This document shows positions 50,252-58,077 of a stretch of 64,000 nucleotides of DNA, in pieces; the stretch's first letter is position 1; the number at the start of each line of letters is the position of its first letter. Source of the DNA: Flavobacterium sp. 9R (GTDB lineage: Bacteria > Bacteroidota > Bacteroidia > Flavobacteriales > Flavobacteriaceae). The translations under genes and the position numbers were made by a program. Location: NCBI RefSeq assembly GCF_902506345.1, contig NZ_LR733413.1:3297198-3361197 (forward strand), in the 5' to 3' direction. The notes under the pieces are model-generated. The model searched no databases and was not told the DNA's origin. It saw only the letters and a program-made list of their open reading frames with translations.

Positions 50252-51910
50252 TTATTTTTTTATATCTGAAATGATTTGACCTTTTTCCATAGTGAGGAAT
50301 CTGTTGCATTTTGTCTTCCAATACGGATTTTTAGATGAAACTATTATCGTCCATTTATTTATATCTGATGTAATGAAATCAATGATTTCATTGGCTACTT
50401 TTTCATCCATAGCATCCGTTGGGTCTTCATAAAACAGCACTTTTGGTTTGTTAATAATACTTCTTGCTAACAGAATCTTTTGTGCATTCGATGATGATAG
50501 TTGTTGTCCTTCAGGGAAAATCTGTGTTTCTAGTCCTTTTGGTAATGATTTGATGTAAGGGGTAAGTTGTACTCCATCCAAAGCCCATTTCAAATCTTCA
50601 TCGGAACAATCTGGGTTGTTGAAGATAATGTTATCCAAGATAGTCCCTTCAAAAGGAGTTTCACTATGAATAATATTGCCAATTTGAGAGCGGTATTGCT
50701 TAAGATTAATTTTTCTGAACGTATCGTCATTAATATAGAAAGCACCTTCTGAAGATTGCAGCAAACCAGACAGAATGCGAATCAGCGTCGTTTTTCCAGA
50801 GCCATTTTTTCCTTCTATAAAAACGCGTTCTCCTTGGTTTATTTTTAGATTGATATTGTCTAAAATTTTCTTAGCAGAACCAGGAAATTGAATGCTTAAA
50901 CTTTCTGTAGTAAGTGTTATGGCGTGAAAACATTTGTTGGCTTCATAGTTGGTGTCTTCCTCCATTGTCAAGTCTGTTACTAGTCCTATTTTTTCAACAG
51001 CAGTCAATACATCATAAAGCGTTTCTAATCCTAGAATGATTTTTTCTACAGAATTGATTACTAATAAAATAATGATTTCGGCAGCCACAAACTGACCAAT
51101 ATTCATTTCCTGAGAAATTACCAAATACCCTCCAATTGAAAGTAAACTAGCGGTGATAATGATTTTAAAAACAATCAAATGACTGAATTGTCTTTTTAAA
51201 ACATTAAAAAGGGATTCTCTGTAATTGAGGTATTCACTGGCGAATTTGTCATTTTTTTGCAAGGCAAAATCATAGTTGCGTTCTTTTCTAAAACTATAAT
51301 TATTGCGCGCCATTTCTTGCAACCAGCCCGCTACTTTATACTTGTATTTAGAAACTTTTAAACTGTTTTCTAATCCTATGAAATACGAATATTTAAAGAT
51401 TAAATACAGTAATACCAGCAATAAAAAGCCCAGCATAATAAAGTAAGGATGATAGAATGACAGCAAGATGATACCAAATAAAATTTGTAGTAAGGCAGCC
51501 GAAAAATCAATCAATAATTTTGAAGTCCCTTTTTGAATAGTCATTGTATCAAAGAAACGATTGGCTAATTCAGGAGGATAAGAATCGTATAATTCTTCAA
51601 ATTTGATTCTAGGTAAACGTGCAGCAAATTCAAAAGAAGAACGAACAAAGATTTTTTGCTGTAAATTTTCGGTGATTCGAAGTTGCATTAATGATAAAAT
51701 TCCAACTAAAGCCACTCCGATAACCACAAAAATTACCAAAACAACCCAAGAAACCGTAACGCGCCCTGATTGAATAAAATTGATAATAGCTTGTATGCCT
51801 AAAGGAAGTGATAAACTCACCAAACCAGCAAAAATGGCGTAAAATATAATTTGATAGACATCTTTTTTGTCTAGTAACAATAATTTGAAATAGCGTTGTA
51901 ATGGTGTCAT
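50252..51910 (-). CDS. ABC exporter (TMD-NBD fusion) with unusual ATPase motifs
   Basis: This 552-residue half-transporter has transmembrane segments in about residues 20-330 and an ATP-binding domain in about 340-552. Walker A is intact (GKNGSGKTT). Other motifs are changed: the Q-loop place reads IIHSETPFEGT (His for Gln), the signature LSSSN replaces LSGGQ (471-475), Walker B reads KVLFYEDP (Glu-Asp in place of Asp-Glu, 490-497), and the switch His place reads VSSKNP. It may bind ATP but hydrolyse it differently or only with a partner NBD. Its stop and start overlap TetR by one base. Confidence 0.85.
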   Translation of the reverse strand: MTPLQRYFKLLLLDKKDVYQIIFYAIFAGLVSLSLPLGIQAIINFIQSGRVTVSWVVLVIFVVIGVALVGILSLMQLRITENLQQKIFVRSSFEFAARLPRIKFEELYDSYPPELANRFFDTMTIQKGTSKLLIDFSAALLQILFGIILLSFYHPYFIMLGFLLLVLLYLIFKYSYFIGLENSLKVSKYKYKVAGWLQEMARNNYSFRKERNYDFALQKNDKFASEYLNYRESLFNVLKRQFSHLIVFKIIITASLLSIGGYLVISQEMNIGQFVAAEIIILLVINSVEKIILGLETLYDVLTAVEKIGLVTDLTMEEDTNYEANKCFHAITLTTESLSIQFPGSAKKILDNINLKINQGERVFIEGKNGSGKTTLIRILSGLLQSSEGAFYINDDTFRKINLKQYRSQIGNIIHSETPFEGTILDNIIFNNPDCSDEDLKWALDGVQLTPYIKSLPKGLETQIFPEGQQLSSSNAQKILLARSIINKPKVLFYEDPTDAMDEKVANEIIDFITSDINKWTIIVSSKNPYWKTKCNRFLTMEKGQIISDIKK

Positions 51911-52593
51911 TATTTTTGTTTTAAAAGAGTCGTTATTAAATGCGTATAAAAATCAGATGGGCTGACCTCATCGTTACAATTGGTGATGGTTTTTAGATGA
52001 TTCATTAAAAAATGTTGATGTGAAGCTCCTTCCATAATCGATGAAATCAAGCTTTTGGCAAAAGGATATTCAGGATTGACTTCGTGAACCATTTGTACAA
52101 TTCTATTAATCACTCGCTTATAAATCAAAAAGAAACCATCTCTGTTTTCTTCATCTACATCCTTTGTATGCAGGGTTTTTGTAAACTCTTGGATAATGAT
52201 TTTGTTTAAAATGCTCTCATTGATGTGAGTTGTTGCTTGGTCGTCTTCAACTTTTTCAGTTACAATTTGTATGGCTTTAACTAGCTTTTCAAGAGGGTTG
52301 GTAATGTTATTGGTCGAAAAGACCAACCGGTACTCCATCCAACTCCAATACCAGGAAGATAAATATACTAATAATTTGTGTTTGTTCTCGAAATAGCGGT
52401 AAATAGAACTTTCGTTTGAACCAATTAACTCGCCCAGTTTTTTGAAGGTAAACTCTTCAAAACCAATTTCGTTGATTAATAAAATGCTATGCTCAATGAT
52501 TTTTTTTCCCAAAGTAGAAGTTTCAGGGTCTTTTACATAGATTTTGCTGTTTACTTGGATTTTTAGGTTGTTTAAAATACTATCCATTTGCAA
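51910..52593 (-). CDS. TetR/AcrR family regulator
   Basis: This 227-residue protein has an N-terminal TetR helix-turn-helix: GFEEFTFKKLGELIGSNESSIYRYFENKHKLLVYL at about residues 39-75. The C-terminal ligand-binding region shows no family-specific signature to me. It lies inside the operon, between DUF2490 and the ABC gene (start overlaps the neighbour stop region by 1 base). It is a natural candidate for repressing the operon via the palindrome at 54095-54115. Confidence 0.88.
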   Translation of the reverse strand: MQMDSILNNLKIQVNSKIYVKDPETSTLGKKIIEHSILLINEIGFEEFTFKKLGELIGSNESSIYRYFENKHKLLVYLSSWYWSWMEYRLVFSTNNITNPLEKLVKAIQIVTEKVEDDQATTHINESILNKIIIQEFTKTLHTKDVDEENRDGFFLIYKRVINRIVQMVHEVNPEYPFAKSLISSIMEGASHQHFLMNHLKTITNCNDEVSPSDFYTHLITTLLKQK

Positions 52594-53397
52594 TTATGAT
52601 TTCGATATTATTTTAGATTTGTTTTGTAAATCAAAGTTAAATATGGTGTTAATGATAAATCCGTTATTGTGTTGTATTACGTTTCGTCCGTTTACCTCGC
52701 GACCCAATTGTAAAATTTGATTGATGTATCCCGCTTCTAGCCTAAAAGTATTGTTGAATTTGTATCCCAAAAGCAATCCAAAACGATTTTGGTCGAAGAT
52801 GTTTTCGTTAACATTATTACCAAATCCAATCAGAATTTCATCGTAAATCGCCAGATAAGGCGTTTGATTACCAATGGTTTCTCCTTTTAATGGAACTTGT
52901 GCTCGGAACATATAACGGAAGCGGTTTGAGAATAAGTAATCGTCTTCTTTGGTAAGATTGGCAGTAGAATATCTTCCTACCCAACGCTGTTCTAGCATAA
53001 AGCGATGTGACAGTTCTACCATTTTTATTTTGTCGGTAAGTGTTACCATTTCATACATTCGGTGTTCCGTAAAATCTTTCCCAAATCCGTTGATTGGAAT
53101 ATCGCCATACGGATAGGTTTCTGCTAATGCATAGCCAACGCGCAATTGTACTTTGGGGTCTATTTGATAATTAATACCAAGACGAAGCAAGTTTTGTTGT
53201 TTGTCTTTAATCCATTCGTCTCTTCGCCATTGGAATTCTGTGTGAAGACTTATTTTTGAATCTAGTTTGAAAGTTCCCATATAGTTTAGCCATCCAATCG
53301 AATTGTTATCTGTAATTCGAGTACTTTGAGCAAAAGTTAGCTGGCTTATGGCTAAAAAAAGCAGGAATAATTTATTTTTCATCCAAATGGTTTTCAT
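52594..53397 (-). CDS. DUF2490 family outer membrane protein
   Basis: This 267-residue exported protein (signal peptide about 1-23) matches the DUF2490 beta-barrel family: NNSIGWLNYMGTFKLDSKISLHTEFQWRRDEW, RLGINYQIDPKVQLRVGYALAETYPYG and RFMLEQRWVGRY. Alternating aromatic and polar residues fit an outer-membrane barrel. In this operon it could form a surface pore or scaffold for the exported product. It adjoins LRR and TetR genes with adjacent or 1-base overlapping ends. No substrate is known. Confidence 0.87.
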   Translation of the reverse strand: MKTIWMKNKLFLLFLAISQLTFAQSTRITDNNSIGWLNYMGTFKLDSKISLHTEFQWRRDEWIKDKQQNLLRLGINYQIDPKVQLRVGYALAETYPYGDIPINGFGKDFTEHRMYEMVTLTDKIKMVELSHRFMLEQRWVGRYSTANLTKEDDYLFSNRFRYMFRAQVPLKGETIGNQTPYLAIYDEILIGFGNNVNENIFDQNRFGLLLGYKFNNTFRLEAGYINQILQLGREVNGRNVIQHNNGFIINTIFNFDLQNKSKIISKS

Positions 53398-54041
53398 TAA
53401 AAATTAATTCTAAATCCAAAATTCATATTTTCCTGTGGATTCATAGGAATTGGAACAGCGTTATTTTTGATATCCAATTGTTCTAAATGCTTTAGTCCTC
53501 TTACTTCTTTTGGAAATTCTTTAAAACGATTTTGATTTAAATACAATTGTGCTAAGTTTTTCAACAAAGCGATTTCACTAGGTAAGCGTTCCAAATTATT
53601 GTTTTCTAAGTGAAGCATCGTAAGTTTAGGAAGTTTTGCCAAGGCTTCGATAGACTTAGGTAAATTGATGTTTTTGAATTCATTCAGATAAACTTCTTCA
53701 AGGCTTTCTATTTTGCTAATTTCTTCAGGAACTTTAGTAAAATCATTACCGCTAATTTCTAAAACTTTTAATTTCTTTAAATTTGTAATCCCCTTTGGCA
53801 ATGTTTTGAGATGGTCATTACTTAAATTTAAATATTCTAAGTTTTTGAATTTAGACCACAATGGAGAGTCTAGCTGCAAAGACTGATTGCTTAAATTCAA
53901 GCGATATACTTTTTCAGGGTCTTTAACAGCCTGTTCCCAATTGGTATATGTTTTTTTTGTTTGTAGGGTGTCTAATTGTTGCCCCCAACTCAGTTGTAAT
54001 CCAAATACCAAAACCAATACATAACCAACCAATGTTTTCAT
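53397..54041 (-). CDS. Exported leucine-rich repeat protein
   Basis: This 214-residue protein has a signal peptide (MKTLVGYVLVLVFGLQLSWGQ). Then come about six LRR units of the LxxLxLxxNxLxxLPxxI type (for example LEYLNLSNDHLKTLPKGI and LTMLHLENNNLERLPSEI) from about residue 65 to 195. Such repeats form a curved protein-binding surface. It is the first gene of the operon, so it may be the secreted cargo or an envelope partner of the exporter. There is no sorting domain, so its final location is open. Confidence 0.88.
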   Translation of the reverse strand: MKTLVGYVLVLVFGLQLSWGQQLDTLQTKKTYTNWEQAVKDPEKVYRLNLSNQSLQLDSPLWSKFKNLEYLNLSNDHLKTLPKGITNLKKLKVLEISGNDFTKVPEEISKIESLEEVYLNEFKNINLPKSIEALAKLPKLTMLHLENNNLERLPSEIALLKNLAQLYLNQNRFKEFPKEVRGLKHLEQLDIKNNAVPIPMNPQENMNFGFRINF

Positions 54042-54093
54042 AGTAATTATTTTTTTAATGAGTAACTGTATTACAAAAAAGTTATTTTGATTA

Positions 54094-54101
54094 CAAAAGT
54101 A
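54094..54101 (-). promoter_or_regulatory. -7 promoter element for the LRR-to-TolC operon
   Basis: The minus strand reads TACTTTTG at 54101-54094, 52 bases before the LRR start. It lies inside the palindrome 54095-54115. Confidence 0.55.
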
Positions 54102-54115
54102 ATAGTATTACTTTT
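54095..54115. promoter_or_regulatory. Perfect palindrome overlapping the operon promoter, candidate TetR operator
   Basis: AAAAGTAAT and ATTACTTTT are exact inverted repeats around the 3-bp centre AGT. The site covers the -7 element and lies upstream of the operon that encodes a TetR regulator. This is the layout expected for autoregulation. The link to that protein is inference. Confidence 0.6.
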
Positions 54116-54239
54116 AATTGATAAAAGTTTTAACTTTTTATTGTGTTTTGATTAATTCTAAAAAAGCAATTGTTTTCCTTTGATTTTTTTCAATTAAAAG
54201 ATATAAAAGCTATCTTTATGAGCATAAATCACAATAATT

Positions 54240-55523
54240 ATGGGTAAATACGTTACCGCACCCGAAGCAGTAAAAGTGGTGCAATCAAATGAAAGAGTCT
54301 ACATTCACGCCGCTGGAGCTACACCCAATGTACTTACAAAAGCGTTGACGGATAGAGCTTCTGAATTGAGAAATGTAGAAATTTGTCATTTACATACCGA
54401 AGGTCCTGCACCATACGCCAATCCAGAATTGGCAGAAAGCTTTCACGTGAATTCTTTTTTTATTGCAAAAAATGTTCGACACACACTAACAGCAGGAAAT
54501 GGTTCTTACACACCAGTTTTTTTAAGTGAATTGCCGCGTTTGTTCCGAAAAAAAGTAGTTCCGTTGGATGTCGTTTTTATACACGTTTCACCACCAGACA
54601 ATCACGGCTATTGTTCCTTAGGGGTTTCTGTAGAGGCAACAGTCGCAGCTATAGAAAGTGCCAAAACGGTTATTGCACAAGTAAATCCAAATATGCCAAG
54701 AACTTTTGGTGACGGAATCCTGCACGTATCCGAAATAGATTTTTTAGTCGATGTAGATTGTCCAATACACGAAAAAGAAGAAGAAGCAATAACGCCTCTC
54801 GAAGCCAAAATAGGCGCACATATTGCCTCATTAATCGACGATAAAAGTACGCTACAACTAGGAATTGGTTCGATTCCAAATGCGGCTTTGGCTAATTTGA
54901 TGAATCATAAAGATTTGGGACTCCACACCGAAATGTTTTCCGATGGTGTAATTGATTTAATCTTAAAAGATGTCATCAATTGCAATTATAAAGGAGTGAC
55001 TCGCGGACGTGTGCTTTCAACCTTTATGTTGGGTTCAAAGCGATTGTATGATTTTGTAAATGATAACCCATTTATTGAGTTAAGAGAATCATCCTATGTA
55101 AATGATACAGCCAAAATCAGACGAAATCCAAGAATGGTCGCTATTAATTCGGCTATAGAAGTAGACATTACTGGACAAGTTTGTGCAGATTCAATTGGCG
55201 GAAGTATGTATTCTGGCGTAGGTGGTCAAATGGATTTTGTTCGTGGCGCCTCTTTAAGCGAAGGCGGAAAAGCAATTATCGCTTTGCCTTCGGTAACCAA
55301 AAATGGAGCGAGTAGGATAGTGCCTTTTTTGAAACAAGGAGCTGGAGTTGTTTCAACCCGTTCGCACGTGCAATACATCATCACCGAAAACGGAATCGCA
55401 GATTTGTATGGCAAAACACTTAAAGATAGAGCAATGGAAATGATAAAAATTGCACATCCCAATCATCAAGAATGGATTGATAAAGCCTATTTTGATTTGC
55501 TAAATACAGGAAGACGATTTTAG
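54240..55523 (+). CDS. Acetyl-CoA hydrolase/CoA-transferase family protein
   Basis: This 427-residue protein matches the acetyl-CoA hydrolase/4-hydroxybutyrate CoA-transferase family. Motifs: NERVYIHAAGATPNVLTKAL at the N-terminus, IHVSPPDNHGYCSLGVSVEAT, LQLGIGSIPNAALANLM, and GLHTEMFSDGVIDLI, which contains the Glu that forms the acyl-glutamyl-CoA intermediate in this family. GVGGQMDFVRGASLSEGGKAII is a further landmark. It moves CoA between acyl groups. Acceptor uncertain. It is divergent from the exporter operon. Confidence 0.92.
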   Translation: MGKYVTAPEAVKVVQSNERVYIHAAGATPNVLTKALTDRASELRNVEICHLHTEGPAPYANPELAESFHVNSFFIAKNVRHTLTAGNGSYTPVFLSELPRLFRKKVVPLDVVFIHVSPPDNHGYCSLGVSVEATVAAIESAKTVIAQVNPNMPRTFGDGILHVSEIDFLVDVDCPIHEKEEEAITPLEAKIGAHIASLIDDKSTLQLGIGSIPNAALANLMNHKDLGLHTEMFSDGVIDLILKDVINCNYKGVTRGRVLSTFMLGSKRLYDFVNDNPFIELRESSYVNDTAKIRRNPRMVAINSAIEVDITGQVCADSIGGSMYSGVGGQMDFVRGASLSEGGKAIIALPSVTKNGASRIVPFLKQGAGVVSTRSHVQYIITENGIADLYGKTLKDRAMEMIKIAHPNHQEWIDKAYFDLLNTGRRF

Positions 55524-55636
55524 TAGTTGCATAAAATGAACAACAATTAAGTTGTATTACAGAAAGTGGTGTTGTGTCAATTGTCAGAACGCCTCTTTTT
55601 TATGAAATATTTAAAAAGCAACTGTATTAAAATTAA

Positions 55637-55644
55637 TATATTTG
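55637..55644 (+). promoter_or_regulatory. -7 promoter element for tatA
   Basis: TATATTTG, a TAnnTTTG match, is 22 bases before the ATG at 55667. Confidence 0.5.
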
Positions 55645-55666
55645 TCGCAACAAAAAAATCAACCTT

Positions 55667-56071
55667 ATGTTTGGAATAGGAGGAGGAGAATTAATTTTTA
55701 TTATGTTCATCGTTTTGATGTTGTTTGGTTCTGATAAAGTGCCAGAAATTGCTCGTACTATGGGCAAAGCGATGGCACAGCTAAAACACGCTACAAACGA
55801 TATTAAAAACGAAATTCAAAAAGGAGCAGAGGCCAACGGATTGGACCAAAAAACATTAACCGATTTAACGGGAGGAATCAATTCCGAAATAGATAAAGCC
55901 AAACAAAATCTATTAGGCGATTCTGCCAATTCGATTACTAGTTTTGCTACTAATTTTACTTCCGAAATTACCAATGCATCAAATGCCGTAGAAGGAAAAC
56001 CTTCTGCAACCGAAACGCCTACTACTGAAGAAAGCAAGGAAGCTGAAGGACCAATAAAACGACAAATGTAA
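55667..56071 (+). CDS. tatA: Twin-arginine translocase TatA/TatB family subunit
   Basis: This 134-residue protein starts MFGIGGGELIFIMFIVLMLFGSDKVPEIARTMGKAM, the TatA/B transmembrane helix, hinge (FGSDKVPE) and amphipathic helix. A long polar tail (about residues 50-134) is rich in Asn, Thr, Glu and Lys, as usual for flavobacterial TatA. It forms the pore-like part of the Tat translocon, which would export the Gfo/Idh/MocA protein at 34330. tatC is not in this window. The stop overlaps the PAP2 start (TAATG), implying coupled translation. Confidence 0.9.
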   Translation: MFGIGGGELIFIMFIVLMLFGSDKVPEIARTMGKAMAQLKHATNDIKNEIQKGAEANGLDQKTLTDLTGGINSEIDKAKQNLLGDSANSITSFATNFTSEITNASNAVEGKPSATETPTTEESKEAEGPIKRQM

Positions 56072-56640
56072 TGTTAGAAAAGCTAGAAGCATTAGACATT
56101 CAGTTGTTTGTTTTTTTAAATGGTTTAGGTTCTGAGACCTTCGATGGTTTGTGGTTGTTTATCACCAAACAAGTCAATTGGACTCCCTTATTTTTGTTGC
56201 TTTTATACATCATTTACAAAAAAGTAGGAGCCAAGCAAACACTCTTTTTATTACTCTTTGTTGCAGCTTTAATCGCATTTACAGACCAGACAACCAATTT
56301 GGTCAAAAATACGTTTCAACGCTTGCGTCCTTGCAATAATACCGACATCAATACCATAATTCGCGTCGTGCAATCCAGAAATTCTTTTAGTTTTTTCTCA
56401 GGTCACGCGGCCAATTCTATGGCGGTGGCTAGCTTCTTGTTTTTGGTGTTGCGAAAAAAGTTTCAGTATTTCGGGCTGCTCTTCTTATGGCCTTTGATTT
56501 TTGCCTATAGCCGAATTTACCTAGGCTTGCACTATCCAATAGACATTCTTACAGGATATTTTTGTGGTTTCACCTTTGGTTTTCTAACCTATAAAGGGTA
56601 TCAAATTCTTCAAAAAAAGTATTTTCCAATTACTAATTAG
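56071..56640 (+). CDS. PAP2 family phosphatase
   Basis: This 189-residue membrane protein has the PAP2 active-site triad motifs: KNTFQRLRPC (about 82-91), SFFSGHAANSMAV (about 109-121) and SRIYLGLHYPIDILTG (about 148-163). About six transmembrane helices surround them. It dephosphorylates lipid pyrophosphates such as undecaprenyl-PP or phosphatidate. The exact lipid is unknown. Its ATG overlaps the tatA stop by one base. Its TAG stop (56638-56640) coincides with the first conserved box of repeat R7. Confidence 0.92.
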   Translation: MLEKLEALDIQLFVFLNGLGSETFDGLWLFITKQVNWTPLFLLLLYIIYKKVGAKQTLFLLLFVAALIAFTDQTTNLVKNTFQRLRPCNNTDINTIIRVVQSRNSFSFFSGHAANSMAVASFLFLVLRKKFQYFGLLFLWPLIFAYSRIYLGLHYPIDILTGYFCGFTFGFLTYKGYQILQKKYFPITN

Positions 56641-56783
56641 GAGCATCATCCAGCTGTACATTACAATCTTTTGGCTTGAAACCGTTTTTTCTAAGACCAA
56701 AAAAGAGCTTCTTCCAGTCGCTTTTTTTAGTCAAGAAAAAATACCGTTCAACCCAAAAGGATTTTCATTCCCATCTGGGCTAG
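56635..56783 (+). repeat. Intergenic structured repeat R7 (diverged, long core)
   Basis: ATTAGGAGC opens the element, sharing its TAG with the PAP2 stop. TGGGCTAGG closes it. TCCAGCTGTACATTACAATCTT and AAGGATTTTCATTCCCATC are the degraded inner boxes. The core is a much longer imperfect stem, starting CTTTTGG / CCAAAAG and TTGAA / TTCAA. Confidence 0.68.
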
Positions 56784-56813
56784 GAACCGTATTTTGATAA
56801 GACGTATAGGGAT

Positions 56814-57455
56814 TTAAAGCACTCTGCTCACCGTCAATCCATCTCGAATAGGAAGCAAAACGGTTTCCACTCTTGGGTCGTTGGCTAAGAGTTGATTGTA
56901 TTCTAATAAGACTTTGGTACTCAAATCATTTTTTTGCAAAGGCTCTACAACTTTACCGCTCCACAAAACATTGTCTGATAATATAATGCCGCCTTTGTTC
57001 ATTTTCGGAACAATAAGTTCAAAATAGTTCAAGTAGTTTTCTTTGTCGGCATCAATAAAAACCAAGTCAAATGTCAAATCAATTGTTGGGATAATATCAG
57101 TTCCTTCTCCTAAATGCTGTACAATTTGATGGCCCCAAGCCGATTTGTCAAAATGTTTTCGCTGAAAATCAACCAATTCTTCTTTGATGTCTATCGTGTG
57201 TAGTTGTCCATTTTCTTGCATTCCTTCGCACAAACACAAAGCCGAGTAGCCAGTGTAAGTTCCAATTTCAAGAATATTCTTTGGACGAATCAGTTTAGAA
57301 AGCATACTCAAAACTCTTCCCTGAAAATGACCGCTTAGCATTCTAGGCAATAAAATTTTTTGGTAGGTTTCTTTGTTCAAGGCCGCTAGATGTGCAGGCT
57401 CTTTTTCTGAATGTTGCTCAATGTAGTCCTCTAAATCTTGAGATAAAAAATGCAT
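56814..57455 (-). CDS. O-methyltransferase (class I SAM-dependent)
   Basis: This 213-residue protein matches the caffeoyl-CoA O-methyltransferase-like family. Motifs: SMLSKLIRPKNILEIGTYTGYSALCLCEGM for SAM, GQLHTIDIKEELVDFQRKHF, LVFIDADKENYLNYFELI with catalytic metal-binding Asp, and GGIILSDNVLWSGKV. Bacterial members methylate catechol-type hydroxyls, or tRNA in some cases (TrmR). The bacterial substrate here is not clear. A TACCTTTG promoter element lies upstream. It is convergent with PAP2 across R7. Confidence 0.92.
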   Translation of the reverse strand: MHFLSQDLEDYIEQHSEKEPAHLAALNKETYQKILLPRMLSGHFQGRVLSMLSKLIRPKNILEIGTYTGYSALCLCEGMQENGQLHTIDIKEELVDFQRKHFDKSAWGHQIVQHLGEGTDIIPTIDLTFDLVFIDADKENYLNYFELIVPKMNKGGIILSDNVLWSGKVVEPLQKNDLSTKVLLEYNQLLANDPRVETVLLPIRDGLTVSRVL

Positions 57456-57480
57456 TCGAAGTGGTTTTTGTTTCTAGCTG

Positions 57481-57488
57481 CAAAGGTA
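57481..57488 (-). promoter_or_regulatory. -7 promoter element for the O-methyltransferase
   Basis: The minus strand reads TACCTTTG, a TAnnTTTG match 25 bases before the ATG at 57455. Confidence 0.5.
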
Positions 57489-57513
57489 TTAATTCACCAG
57501 CTAATTTGATTCG

Positions 57514-58074
57514 TTATTTAAAAAACAAATCAAAGTTTACTTCAATCTCATTTTTAACTTTTATGATTCCACCCATTTTTACAGGCGGACTTAAACCTAA
57601 ATCAGAGAATGTAAGTGGCAATATACCAGTTGCTTGCTGAGTTGATTTGGAATAGGTCAAAACAAAATCTTTGTAAGTCAGTGTTTTATTGGTTAAAGTA
57701 AAAACCAAAGTGCATTTGTAAGTGTTATTGGTTGTAAATTTTAGATTGCTAATGGTTACATAACTATTCGGGAACGTTTTGACTTTTACGGTGCTTTGTA
57801 AATCTTTGGTCATTATTCTATGGCCACAATCAATGCTGGTCATTGGGATGGAAGCTTTAATGATGTTTTTTTCTAAGGCTTCTGTGTTTAGGGTATCTTT
57901 TTTGTATAAAATAGTCGCACAAGTATATTTTCCAACGGTAGAATTTCCTTTAATTTTAATCTCTATCTTATGAATTACTTTTGGTAGTTTTTGATAAAAA
58001 TAAAAAGGTTTGGCACTTACCGTTAATAAGATAAGTGCCAAACCAATTAAAAATAAAGATATTTTTTGTTGCAT
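57514..58074 (-). CDS. YceI family protein, paralogue 1
   Basis: This 186-residue exported YceI-type lipocalin-like protein has a hydrophobic N-terminus (about residues 5-21). VGKYTCATILYKK and IDCGHRIMTKDLQSTVKVKTFPNSYVTISNLKF resemble paralogue 2 at 59562. Two Cys are conserved (KYTC and IDCG). YceI proteins bind isoprenoid lipids in the periplasm. The upstream porin copy (58078-58533) is only a fragment. Gene intact; product likely functional. Confidence 0.85.
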   Translation of the reverse strand: MQQKISLFLIGLALILLTVSAKPFYFYQKLPKVIHKIEIKIKGNSTVGKYTCATILYKKDTLNTEALEKNIIKASIPMTSIDCGHRIMTKDLQSTVKVKTFPNSYVTISNLKFTTNNTYKCTLVFTLTNKTLTYKDFVLTYSKSTQQATGILPLTFSDLGLSPPVKMGGIIKVKNEIEVNFDLFFK

Positions 58075-58077
58075 TTA

